A DNA stretch of 64,000 nt. It comes from Clostridiales bacterium. GTDB lineage: Bacteria; Bacillota; Clostridia; Christensenellales; UBA3700. The DNA is taken from contig JAAVHQ010000004.1 of the NCBI GenBank assembly GCA_014799645.1, forward strand, positions 1-64,000, in the 5' to 3' direction. This document shows positions 1-6,655 of this stretch, in pieces. Position 1 is the first letter of the stretch; every line of letters starts with the position of its first letter. Under the pieces are notes generated by a model that was not told where the DNA came from, ran no database searches, and worked only from the letters and a program-made list of their open reading frames with translations. The position numbers were made by a program, and so were the translations under genes.

Positions 1-1122
1 CTTATATCCGAGACCGTTACGGCAATGCTCCCAGGTATGCAACAAATGTTACCGCAACAAGCATCGACAAACGATGAGATGGTGCAAAAGCTCATTGACC
101 AAAATGAGAAACTTATGAAGCAACTCGCCGAGAAACCTTCGGAAACTGCAAACAACGATGTGTTTGTACAGAAACTGATGGAGCAGAACGCACAAAATGA
201 AGAGCGATTGAGAAAACTTAATGAGCAGACGGAAAAGCGCGTTGAGAAGTTGATGCAACAACTTGTTGAAATGCCCGCTGAAAGAGAAGTCGCAAGCGCC
301 AACATAAGCGAAGAAACGTTGGAAAAACTTGTTAATAAGTTGCAACCGATTTCTTCAAACATAAGCGATGAAACTATACTTAAAGTAGTAACGCAAAGCG
401 GACAAAATGACGAGACAATAAAGCAGATGTTGAAAAACCAAGAATTGCTTATGGCAAAGATATTAGAGTTGTCTGCCAACCAAAACAATCAACCGCAAGT
501 CGTAGAGAAGGTCGTTGAAGTTCCTGTAGAAAAGGTAGTGGAGAAAGTTGTCGAAGTACCGGTAGAGAAGATAGTCGAGAAGGAAGTCGTCAAGGAAGTA
601 CCTATCGAAGTCGAGAAGGTCGTAGAAAAGGTTGTCGAAGTGCCTGTGGAAAAGGTAGTTGAAAAACAGGTAATCAAGGAAGTTAAGGTGGCAGCTACGC
701 CAAAGCCTAAAAAGGAAGTTGCTCCACGTCTTACGCTTGACGAGGCTTACGCGACTCTTAGTAAAGAACAGAAGAAGTACTTTGACGGACTTAGAGATTA
801 CGCTCTCTCAAAGGACAAATGCAAAGAGAAGAAGTCAACGTACTTTGTAGTCTTTGGACCGAATACGGCAAATCCATTGTTGAAGTTGACGATCAAGAAA
901 GACACGGTTGTTGCGCTTTATAAAATGGAAGATGAGTATATGAAAGATATTCGCCGTAATGCGACTAGCGACGGTTCTAAGATAAAAGTCAAGGAAACGG
1001 AACTCATTGTAGCGGATGCACAAGCGTTTGGAACAGCAAAAGATATGATTGACCTTAGGGAAGATCAAATCGAAAGATATGCCGATTACTTGAAAGAGCA
1101 AAAGGCTATGAATAGAAGATAA
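1..1122 (+). CDS. Coiled-coil and VEKVVEVPVEK-repeat protein, 5' partial
   Basis: The reading frame is open to the first base of the window, so the protein probably starts upstream; the first in-frame ATG is at 25. Three parts are visible: a Gln/Glu-rich coiled coil (about residues 10-150 counted from that ATG), a low-complexity block of repeated VEKVVEVPVEK units (about 160-225), and a compact basic C-terminal domain (about 238-365) starting near LTLDEAYATLSKEQKKYFDG. No signal peptide or membrane segment is visible in the part present. The repeats suggest a structural or scaffolding role, but I do not recognise the C-terminal domain by function. The next gene starts 8 bases downstream, so the two may be cotranscribed. 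Confidence 0.75.
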   Translation, partial: LISETVTAMLPGMQQMLPQQASTNDEMVQKLIDQNEKLMKQLAEKPSETANNDVFVQKLMEQNAQNEERLRKLNEQTEKRVEKLMQQLVEMPAEREVASANISEETLEKLVNKLQPISSNISDETILKVVTQSGQNDETIKQMLKNQELLMAKILELSANQNNQPQVVEKVVEVPVEKVVEKVVEVPVEKIVEKEVVKEVPIEVEKVVEKVVEVPVEKVVEKQVIKEVKVAATPKPKKEVAPRLTLDEAYATLSKEQKKYFDGLRDYALSKDKCKEKKSTYFVVFGPNTANPLLKLTIKKDTVVALYKMEDEYMKDIRRNATSDGSKIKVKETELIVADAQAFGTAKDMIDLREDQIERYADYLKEQKAMNRR

Positions 1123-1130
1123 GAGTAAGT

Positions 1131-1772
1131 ATGGATAAAAGTCAAGTTTCGTTTGCCAATAGATTGAAAAAGAAGTTCAGTAGCAATGAACCCATATTTA
1201 CGAACGAGATATTGGAGTTGTTTGCAGAATATACGCGCGCTTATGTGTTTCGTCTTATAAATAAGTCAAAGTCCGTTGGTGAACTTGCACAATTCAGTAG
1301 CGGAGTGTATTACATTCCGCAAAAGGCTGATTCAGGATTGCCTACAATAACAGCTGACGACGTAATGAACAAAAAGTATGTTCAAAACGGCAATAACGTT
1401 TATGGAATTTATAGCGGTGTGAAATTGCAGAATGAATTTTCAGTTACGTCGCAAATTCCTGACGTTGTTGAAATCGTGACAAGCAACGGCGAAATGAAGT
1501 GTAGGAAAATTGAGATTGGCGGTAGAAAATTTGTGTTGAGAAAAGCACGTTGTCCAATATCAAAATCAAATGCAAGCGCCTATAAAATACTACAATTATT
1601 TGACGATATTGGCACACAGACAAAGTTGGATGATTTAGTTAAAGAAAGGATAATAGAGTTTATTGTGAAAAACAAAATATCCACAAAGGAACTAATGGAC
1701 TTGGCAAAGGTATTTCCTGTAAAAGTAAAGAATCACTTGATTTCAAGTGGGGTATTAGATGTGAATAAGTAA
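1131..1772 (+). CDS. AbiEi/DUF6088-like antitoxin-type protein
   Basis: A 213-residue protein. The N-terminal 60 residues look like a winged helix in which a two-strand wing ends in SSGVYYIPQK, followed by a segment on target selection (ITADDVMNKKYVQNGNNVYG) that is typical of the AbiEi / DUF6088 family of type IV antitoxins and transcriptional autorepressors. No AbiEii-type nucleotidyltransferase toxin lies on either side: upstream is a coiled-coil protein and downstream a SLOG protein. It therefore looks like an orphan antitoxin or a regulator derived from one. A hairpin terminator follows the stop codon. Family assignment rests on pattern only; the exact subfamily is uncertain. Confidence 0.6.
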   Translation: MDKSQVSFANRLKKKFSSNEPIFTNEILELFAEYTRAYVFRLINKSKSVGELAQFSSGVYYIPQKADSGLPTITADDVMNKKYVQNGNNVYGIYSGVKLQNEFSVTSQIPDVVEIVTSNGEMKCRKIEIGGRKFVLRKARCPISKSNASAYKILQLFDDIGTQTKLDDLVKERIIEFIVKNKISTKELMDLAKVFPVKVKNHLISSGVLDVNK

Positions 1773-1782
1773 TGAGTGTCAG

Positions 1783-1813
1783 AAGGGCCATTCCGCAAGG
1801 AACGGCTCTTTTG
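1783..1813 (+). terminator. Intrinsic terminator after the AbiEi-like gene
   Basis: A hairpin with arms around 1783-1794 and 1799-1810, a GCAA loop and one internal mismatch, followed by a short T-run. It lies just after the stop at 1772 and immediately before a consensus promoter. Confidence 0.7.
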
Positions 1814-1814
1814 A

Positions 1815-1843
1815 TTGACACATAAATAGTAATTTGATATAAT
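1815..1843 (+). promoter_or_regulatory. Consensus sigma-A promoter for the SLOG leader transcript
   Basis: A perfect TTGACA (1815-1820) and a perfect TATAAT (1838-1843) are separated by 17 bases. Transcription would start near 1850 and run through a roughly 160-nt leader before the SLOG gene. It is one of the strongest-looking promoters in the window. Confidence 0.85.
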
Positions 1844-1849
1844 CAATAT

Positions 1850-2008
1850 GCCAAACTAAAAGTAGAATATAAAAGTACCCGACGCGAGCTATAGGTAGAA
1901 CTATACCTACATCGCGCTGATTTTCTCGTTGGGGAATTCTGCTTTTGGTTTGGCGACTGCGGTGGACGGTATATCTACAGTGCCGTTCTGCAAAGGGCGG
2001 CATTTTTT
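1850..2008 (+). promoter_or_regulatory. Structured leader with terminator/anti-terminator (putative attenuator or riboswitch)
   Basis: Visible pairings: GCCAAAC (1850-1856) with GTTTGGC (1948-1954); AAGTAGAAT (1860-1868) with ATTCTGCTT (1936-1944, one G-U); and inside, either CGCGA/TCGCG (1883-1887, 1912-1916) or CCCGACG/CGTTGGG (1878-1884, 1927-1933). At the 3' end TGCCG (1981-1985) pairs with CGGCA (1998-2002) followed by six T, an intrinsic terminator that ends at the ATG of the SLOG gene. GGACGG (1964-1969) can instead pair with CCGTTC (1983-1988), which would disrupt that terminator. The ribosome-binding AAAGGG (1992-1997) lies in the terminator loop. I do not recognise the RNA family. 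Confidence 0.6.
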
Positions 2009-2521
2009 ATGTGTGAAATTATAGAGAAAGAGCGAGCGGTATGTTTTACAGGACATAGAAGTCAGAAACTTCCGTGGCGATTTAACGAAGAAGATCCTCG
2101 TTGCAAGCAGATGAAAGTAACATTGCGAACGGAATTGGAAAAAGTAATAGAGAGAGGGTACAGGACCTTTCTTTGCGGAATGGCGCTTGGTTTTGATATG
2201 ATATGCGCGGAAACAATTCTTGCATTAAAGAAAAAGTATAGCGGCATAAAGATCATAGGCGCATTGCCTTGCAAAACTCAAGATAAAATGTGGCAATATA
2301 AAGATAGAGAACGATATAGAGGACTACTAAAACAATTAGACGGAATCCGTTGCAAATTTGATACGTATATTGGACCTGAATGTATGTTGGAAAGAAATAG
2401 ATTTATGGTAAACAATTCATCGCTAATGATAGCGTTATTTAATGGTCTATATGGGGGAACTAAATCAACAATAGATTATGCGCGTAATCAAGGTTTAGAA
2501 ATTATTATAATTAAACCGTAA
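2009..2521 (+). CDS. SLOG-fold protein (DUF1273/YpsA-like)
   Basis: A 170-residue protein with the pattern of the SLOG (SMF/DprA-LOG) superfamily branch containing DUF1273 and YpsA: an N-terminal strand ending in CFTGHRSQKL, a central FLCGMALGFDMICAE (glycine-rich nucleotide-binding loop), and a C-terminal FNGLYGGTKSTIDYA segment. Members of this fold bind nucleotides or nucleotide-derived ligands, and some are proposed sensors in defence or mobile-element systems; the ligand here is unknown. The ATG directly abuts the T-run of an intrinsic terminator in its own leader, so expression probably depends on readthrough. The gene is monocistronic in appearance, with an AT-rich gap downstream. Confidence 0.8.
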   Translation: MCEIIEKERAVCFTGHRSQKLPWRFNEEDPRCKQMKVTLRTELEKVIERGYRTFLCGMALGFDMICAETILALKKKYSGIKIIGALPCKTQDKMWQYKDRERYRGLLKQLDGIRCKFDTYIGPECMLERNRFMVNNSSLMIALFNGLYGGTKSTIDYARNQGLEIIIIKP

Positions 2522-2616
2522 ATTGGCAAATTGTCCCAATAATTACACATATACAAAATTCGAGTTGTTCATAAAGAGAATTTTATATTTATTTATAAAT
2601 ATAATATAAAAAAGCA

Positions 2617-2646
2617 TTGACACATTTCCTAGCCTTATGCTATCAT
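2617..2646 (+). promoter_or_regulatory. Promoter for the small zinc-ribbon gene or a short RNA
   Basis: TTGACA (2617-2622) and TATCAT (2641-2646) are separated by 18 bases, giving a start near 2653. It heads a roughly 120-nt leader before the ATG at 2777. Confidence 0.65.
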
Positions 2647-2702
2647 ATCAATACAAACAAATGTTCATATATTTACAAAAGAAGAATATAGAAATATGCT
2701 TC

Positions 2703-2758
2703 ACTTTGGAGTAGGAATTCCCGACCACTTTTGAGGTGGAGCAAATCCAAAGTTTTTA
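2703..2758 (+). terminator. Terminator-like hairpin within the leader of the zinc-ribbon gene
   Basis: ACTTTGGA (2703-2710) pairs perfectly with TCCAAAGT (2746-2753), followed by a T-rich stretch; inside lie a GGAATTCC palindrome (2714-2721) and a small CCAC/GTGG hairpin (2725-2728, 2736-2739). Being between a promoter and a coding start, it could end a short RNA of about 100 nt or act as an attenuator. Confidence 0.55.
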
Positions 2759-2776
2759 TATTGATGGGAGGAAGAG

Positions 2777-2962
2777 ATGGAGAAAGGAACGTGGAGAACT
2801 ATGCAGCAATATTGTCCTAATTGCAGTAGAAAACTGACGGGTGTACTCAACGATCGGGGAGTGTGTAAGATGACATGCGATCGATGTCATGCCGTGATAG
2901 TGAGTTCCGCAAAGAATGTGAGACATTATGTGGTGGACATAAAGATGCCAGCAAATATATAA
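2777..2962 (+). CDS. Small zinc-ribbon protein
   Basis: A 61-residue protein with two knuckles, CPNC and CDRC, 20 residues apart, the spacing of a zinc ribbon. A GGGAGG ribosome site lies 6-10 bases before the ATG. The family resembles short phage or mobile-element zinc-ribbon proteins of unknown role (possibly nucleic-acid binding or translational regulation of the Com type); I cannot assign a function. It is transcribed from its own promoter at 2617-2646 through a hairpin leader. Confidence 0.6.
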   Translation: MEKGTWRTMQQYCPNCSRKLTGVLNDRGVCKMTCDRCHAVIVSSAKNVRHYVVDIKMPANI

Positions 2963-2975
2963 AAACTTAATAAGC

Positions 2976-3049
2976 ACAAACGCCGACGATTAAGGTCAAC
3001 GGTTGAAAAAGAACTGCGAGAAGTAAATCCTTTTTCAGGTCACGTTTGT
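2976..3049 (+). other. Structured intergenic segment
   Basis: ACAAACG (2976-2982) pairs with CGTTTGT (3043-3049) and encloses a perfect 11-bp palindrome (2996-3006, TCAACGGTTGA) and a GAAAAAG/CTTTTTC stem. It lies in the 343-base gene-free stretch 2963-3305. It may be a small structured RNA or operator region. No family was recognised. Confidence 0.35.
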
Positions 3050-3084
3050 AGGTTTCGTTTCTTCTGAAATAAAGAGAGAGCAAG

Positions 3085-3138
3085 AGCGCTCTGACGAAAA
3101 GAACTAGATTGAAGTTCTAACGTCAGGGCGCTTTTTTT
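3085..3138 (+). terminator. Long two-stage intrinsic terminator before the prophage
   Basis: AGCGCTCTGACG (3085-3096) pairs with CGTCAGGGCGCT (3121-3132) and an inner AGAACT/AGTTCT stem (3100-3105, 3113-3118) extends it; seven T follow. It insulates the prophage from the upstream genes. Confidence 0.8.
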
Positions 3139-3241
3139 ATTGTTATCAAAAAAAATTGCTTAAAAGAGATTAAATTAGCTCGATAAAACGATTCTAAGGG
3201 TGCTCACAGCAATAGAAAAATTTTTCAAAAACTTTTTTGAA

Positions 3242-3263
3242 CAGCCAAAAAGCCTGGCTGTTT
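3242..3263 (+). terminator. Short terminator-like hairpin at the prophage left end
   Basis: CAGCCA (3242-3247) and TGGCTG (3255-3260) form a 6-bp stem followed by TTT. It is weak as a terminator and could instead be an operator or part of the left attachment region; the remaining bases to 3305 show only an AT-rich run and a strong ribosome site. Confidence 0.4.
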
Positions 3264-3305
3264 AGCAACTAGAATACAACAAGAAACTTGAAAGGAGGTG
3301 GGAAT

Positions 3306-3632
3306 ATGACGGCAAACGACAGACGTATGCAACTGCTCGAAGTCTTGTGTGAAAGACGCCAAGACAACGTAATGAACCTTGCAAACGAATTCAACGTAAG
3401 TCGCAACACGATTAAAAACGATATCGTCATTTTGTCATGTTCATATCCCATCTATACCACGCAAGGTAAAGGAGGCGGTGTTCATGTTGTAGAAGGATTC
3501 AGTATAGGCAAGAAGTATTTGACAAGCAAGCAAAGAGATTTGCTTGAAAGATTAAAAGAAGGGCTCAACGGAGAAGACCTTGCAACGATGCAAGCAATTC
3601 TCAAGACATTTGGCGAGCCGAAAAGGAGATAA
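3306..3632 (+). CDS. DeoR/HTH_11-type regulator of the early phage operon
   Basis: A 108-residue protein starting at the ATG at 3306, chosen because AAAGGAGGTG (3291-3300) is ideally placed; a TTG at 3288 would overlap that site. Residues 5-60 form a winged helix: NDRRMQLLEVLCERRQ, then NLANEFNVSRNTIKNDI as the helix-turn-helix and YTTQGKGGGVHV as the wing, like DeoR/HTH_11 repressors. The rest is a short helical tail, with no sugar-phosphate domain. As first gene of the prophage it may regulate early transcription. Its stop is 2 bases before the next start. Confidence 0.7.
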   Translation: MTANDRRMQLLEVLCERRQDNVMNLANEFNVSRNTIKNDIVILSCSYPIYTTQGKGGGVHVVEGFSIGKKYLTSKQRDLLERLKEGLNGEDLATMQAILKTFGEPKRR

Positions 3633-3634
3633 CA

Positions 3635-3862
3635 ATGAAACTAAAACCGAAGAAATTCATCGAGATGTTGAAAAGAGAATGTTTGTCCGTGCGGTTGTTT
3701 TGCGTTGAGTTTGGAGTGACGATGGCGGAGTTAAAGAAAATGCTCACGGATAACAAAGCGTTGGATATGGAGCAAAGCGAAAAGCTCATTTATATATTCG
3801 GCGCGAAGAACATGAAACCATGTATAGATTGGGAGGCAATAAATGTACGATGTCCAATTTGA
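3635..3862 (+). CDS. Small phage protein, possible helix-turn-helix
   Basis: A 75-residue helical protein with MKLKPKKFIEMLKREC followed by a segment (VRLFCVEFGVTMAELKKML) that could be a minimal helix-turn-helix. An AAAGGAG site precedes the ATG. It overlaps the following gene start by 20 bases, indicating translational coupling in the early operon. The family is not recognised. Confidence 0.5.
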   Translation: MKLKPKKFIEMLKRECLSVRLFCVEFGVTMAELKKMLTDNKALDMEQSEKLIYIFGAKNMKPCIDWEAINVRCPI

Positions 3863-4016
3863 TTTGTTGAATAAATCAACGGCTGAAGAGAAAGAGAACG
3901 CAGCGAAAAAAGCAGATCCGATAATCCCAACCAAGATAAAAGGAAGACTCTACCAACACCAAGTCAAGGCGTACAACTATGCTTTGCAAATGTTCGGTAT
4001 AGGAGGCGTGAATTGA
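3843..4016 (+). CDS. N-terminal piece of the phage SNF2 helicase (Q-motif region)
   Basis: A 57-codon frame starting at ATG 3843 behind GGGAGG. Its C-terminal half, KIKGRLYQHQVKAYNYALQM, is the Q-motif-like start seen in phage SNF2/DEAD helicases, which normally runs straight into the Walker A strand. Here a TGA at 4014-4016 ends the frame and the Walker A part continues in the -1 frame from a TTG at 4013 (4-base TTGA overlap). Either the helicase gene has suffered a one-base deletion, or it is translated as two chains by coupled reinitiation; AGGAGG (4001-4006) sits 6 bases before the TTG. Confidence 0.6.
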   Translation: MYDVQFDLLNKSTAEEKENAAKKADPIIPTKIKGRLYQHQVKAYNYALQMFGIGGVN

Positions 4017-5344
4017 GCGAGAAGAAAGGCAAAGCGGTGGCTTTTTTAATGGACATGGGTACAGGCAAGACTATCACAACAATCGCGCTTGTTGGAGCAA
4101 TGAACGAGACGAACGCCGTAAATAAATTGCTTGTGGTATGTCCTAAATCCATAGTCGGAGTGTGGGAAGACGAGTTCAAGAAGTTTGCGGATTACCGATA
4201 CGCATTGACGGTGCTAGACGGAGCGTTGGCAAAGAAAAGAGAAGCATTCAACTATATGAACGGAAAGGCTTTGCAAGTGATAGTAGTCAACTATGAGTCG
4301 TGTTGGAGGTTGGAGAAGGAAATCACCAAGTGGAAACCAGACATGATAGTGTGCGATGAATCGTCAAAGATTAAAAACCCAATGGCGACGCAATCTAAAG
4401 CATTGCACAGGTTAGGCAGGCTGTCGAAATACAACATGATATTGACGGGTACGCCAATAACCAACAACCCTTTGGACATATTCTCGCAGTACAAGTTCTT
4501 GGACGAGGACATATTGGGTAGCAGTTATTATTTATTCCGCAATCGGTATGCGATCCTCGGCGGTTACCAAAAGCACCAAGTCGTAGGATATAGGAACTTG
4601 CCAGAACTTGTGGAGAAAGTACATAGCATCGCTTATAGAATCAAGATTGAAGACGCCGTAGAACTTCCGCCGTTCATCGATGAGACTAGAGCTGTGTGCT
4701 TGGAGACGAAAGCGGCGACGGTGTATCGAGATATTGAGAAGGACTGCTATGCAGAGTTAGCCAACGGAGAAGTCACGGCGAGAAACGTATTGACGCAGTT
4801 GTTGAGACTTTCGCAATGCACCGGCGGATACATACGAGACGATATCCACGGCGAGACGCAACACGTCAGCAATGCGAAGTTGAATGCGCTTGAAGACATA
4901 ATAGACACTTGCGTGGACGAAGGCAAGAAAGTAGTAGTATTTGCAAGGTTTGTACCCGAAATTGAAGGCATAGAGAAGATGCTCAAGGACAAGGGTATCG
5001 GATACTCTCTTATTTACGGCGCAACGAAAGACAGGTCGGAGCAAGTCAGACAATTCCAAGAGAATCCAGACATCAAGGTGTTCATCGGACAACTGCAAAC
5101 GACGGGTATGGGTTTGACGTTGACGGCGGCAAATGTAGCGGTATTCTACTCCCTGGATTTCTCCTATGCGAACTATGAGCAAAGCAGAGCGAGAATTCAC
5201 CGCATAGGACAAAAGCAAAAGTGTCTTTATATCCACCTTGTATGCAAGGGTACGGTGGACGAGAAGATTATGCACGCACTCAAACATAAGGGAGATATAG
5301 CAACCTTGATGGTGGACAATTGGAGGAGTTTATTGAGTGGCTAA
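4013..5344 (+). CDS. Phage SNF2-family DNA helicase (lacking its Q-motif segment)
   Basis: A 443-residue SF2 translocase: Walker A DMGTGKT (about residue 15), motif II VCDESSKIKN in the DExx position, motif III LTGTPITN, then a C-terminal RecA domain with TTGMGLTLTAANVAVFYS and the arginine-finger motif ARIHRIGQK. It is the standard helicase of the replication block in this phage type and acts on dsDNA during replication or recombination. The TTG start with AGGAGG upstream makes a separate chain possible, but homologs normally carry the YQHQ segment that lies here in the preceding overlapping frame. The stop overlaps the next gene by 8 bases. Confidence 0.85.
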   Translation: MSEKKGKAVAFLMDMGTGKTITTIALVGAMNETNAVNKLLVVCPKSIVGVWEDEFKKFADYRYALTVLDGALAKKREAFNYMNGKALQVIVVNYESCWRLEKEITKWKPDMIVCDESSKIKNPMATQSKALHRLGRLSKYNMILTGTPITNNPLDIFSQYKFLDEDILGSSYYLFRNRYAILGGYQKHQVVGYRNLPELVEKVHSIAYRIKIEDAVELPPFIDETRAVCLETKAATVYRDIEKDCYAELANGEVTARNVLTQLLRLSQCTGGYIRDDIHGETQHVSNAKLNALEDIIDTCVDEGKKVVVFARFVPEIEGIEKMLKDKGIGYSLIYGATKDRSEQVRQFQENPDIKVFIGQLQTTGMGLTLTAANVAVFYSLDFSYANYEQSRARIHRIGQKQKCLYIHLVCKGTVDEKIMHALKHKGDIATLMVDNWRSLLSG

Positions 5345-5897
5345 AACTTATTATTTATACGGCAAGAGATATACGCTTGCCAAGTTATGCAGGATATACA
5401 ATCAGCCGAGAAGTACGGTAGAAAGTAGACTCCGCAAAGGGCAACCGATAGAAAAGGCATTGCAAAGAAACGGGAGGTATAGGATGGATACGAAGTTGTT
5501 GGAACTATCCGACAAGCTCAAAGATTTGAGAGCGGAAAAGAGCGATTATGAAAACAAAGTGAAGAAAGTCAACGAAGAGATAGAAAACGTCACTACTGAG
5601 ATGATAGACCTCATGACCACGGAAGAGTTGACATCGTTCAACAGGAACGGTACGACGTTCTCGCTTGTCACTATGGAGTACCCGGCGGCAGAGCCGAGTC
5701 GCAAGAGCGAATTGTGGCAGGCAATGAAAGAGAACGGATTCGAAGACTTGTTCACGATAAACAGCCAGACGCTGACGGCAACGGTAAAGGAACTTATCGC
5801 AGAGAATGAGGGCGTATTGCCGACGTGGTTGGATGGCTTAATCAAGATAGCGGAGAAGAACAATATCCGCGTTATGAAGACAAAGAAAAATAATTAA
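5337..5897 (+). CDS. Coiled-coil phage replication-module protein with N-terminal HTH, Gp157/DUF7173-like
   Basis: A 186-residue protein from a GTG at 5337. Residues 1-49 form a small DNA-binding-like module (YLYGKRYTLAKLCRIYNQ then SRLRKGQPIEKAL), reminiscent of helix-turn-helix repeats next to HNH enzymes. Residue 50 is an internal ATG (5484) with its own GGGAGG ribosome site, and from there a coiled coil leads into a C-terminal half typical of proteins beside the helicase in Bacillota phages. The gene may therefore make two products, long and short, or be a recent fusion. Molecular role unknown; the location suggests DNA replication or recombination. Confidence 0.55.
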   Translation: MAKTYYLYGKRYTLAKLCRIYNQPRSTVESRLRKGQPIEKALQRNGRYRMDTKLLELSDKLKDLRAEKSDYENKVKKVNEEIENVTTEMIDLMTTEELTSFNRNGTTFSLVTMEYPAAEPSRKSELWQAMKENGFEDLFTINSQTLTATVKELIAENEGVLPTWLDGLIKIAEKNNIRVMKTKKNN

Positions 5898-5912
5898 AAC
5901 GGAGGAATAAAT

Positions 5913-6611
5913 ATGACAAACGAAGTAGTAAAAAGCGAAAGCAAAGAAGTAAGCAACTTCAATGCAAGCGTGAACCTCGGCGAACTTTTTGCCGAAGAAA
6001 TGGACGGCTTGACGCCGATGTTCGAGAGAATCAGAATACCCGCAGGCGGTGGCATCGCATTCGAGATTCCAAGCGAAGATCCCGAAAGTCCTGACCTCGT
6101 CAAAGAGTTCAAGGCGGTAGTGGTGTATCACCATCCTATCTCTTGTTACTATGCGGAAGAGTACACGGGCGGCAACACTCCGCCAGACTGCGCGTCAATG
6201 GACGGTAAGGTTGGTATCGAAGCGGAGAGCGGAGAAATCAAGCAGTGCGCGGAATGCGAGTACAACAAATTCGGTAGCGGTAAGAACGGTGCGAAAGCGT
6301 GCAAGCAAAAGCGCAGAATCTATTTGTTGAGAGAGGGCGAAACCTTGCCGACCATACTCTCGCTGCCGACGGGAAGTCTCGGAGAGTTCAGTAAGTACGT
6401 AATGAGACTTTTGTCCAAGGGCAAGAAGACGAATTCGGTCGTGACGAAGTTCTCGCTTAAGAAGGCTCAAAACAGCGGCGGTATTAACTACTCGCAGGCG
6501 GTGTTCGCAGTAGACAGAGATTTGGACGAGAACGAACTTCAAAACATCTTGCCGATGAGCGAGCAGGTCAAAGTAATGGCAAACAAAGTAACGGCGCTTG
6601 AAGAAGAATAA
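5913..6611 (+). CDS. Putative phage ssDNA-binding/replication protein with Cys cluster
   Basis: A 232-residue protein of a family found between the helicase and primase in many Clostridia phages. A beta-rich body contains a zinc-knuckle-like segment CAECEYNKFGSG followed by KACKQKRRIYLL (about residues 110-140), and the acidic C-terminus ends in ALEEE, a tail type shared with ssDNA-binding proteins. I infer single-strand DNA binding from position and tail; no experimentally known homolog comes to mind. A GGAGGAATA site precedes the ATG at 5913. A GGACGG/CCGTCC hairpin follows the stop. Confidence 0.55.
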   Translation: MTNEVVKSESKEVSNFNASVNLGELFAEEMDGLTPMFERIRIPAGGGIAFEIPSEDPESPDLVKEFKAVVVYHHPISCYYAEEYTGGNTPPDCASMDGKVGIEAESGEIKQCAECEYNKFGSGKNGAKACKQKRRIYLLREGETLPTILSLPTGSLGEFSKYVMRLLSKGKKTNSVVTKFSLKKAQNSGGINYSQAVFAVDRDLDENELQNILPMSEQVKVMANKVTALEEE

Positions 6612-6618
6612 GCAACCA

Positions 6619-6640
6619 AGGACGGTGGCAACGCCGTCCT
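6619..6640 (+). other. Intercistronic hairpin
   Basis: AGGACGG (6619-6625) and CCGTCCT (6634-6640) form a perfect 7-bp stem with an 8-base loop, without a T-run. It is more likely an mRNA-stability or processing hairpin than a terminator, between the ssDNA-binding-like gene and the primase. Confidence 0.5.
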
Positions 6641-6655
6641 AAAACAGAGGTGGAA

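Noticed and set aside
489..677. A minus-strand Thr/Ser-rich open frame inside the first gene
   Set aside because: It is the mirror of the VEKVVEVPVEK repeat DNA; no ribosome site and no own support.
2630..2670. Similarity of the 2640 region to the 37985 region (TTATGCTATNATAT, AATACAAA), considered as attL/attR
   Set aside because: Both are -10 regions of promoters, and related text occurs at other host promoters in the window; identity is not continuous as an attachment core should be.
4008..4020. TGA at 4014 as a recoded sense codon
   Set aside because: Reading through in the same frame leads to unrelated residues; the helicase continues in another frame. TGA ends many normal genes here.
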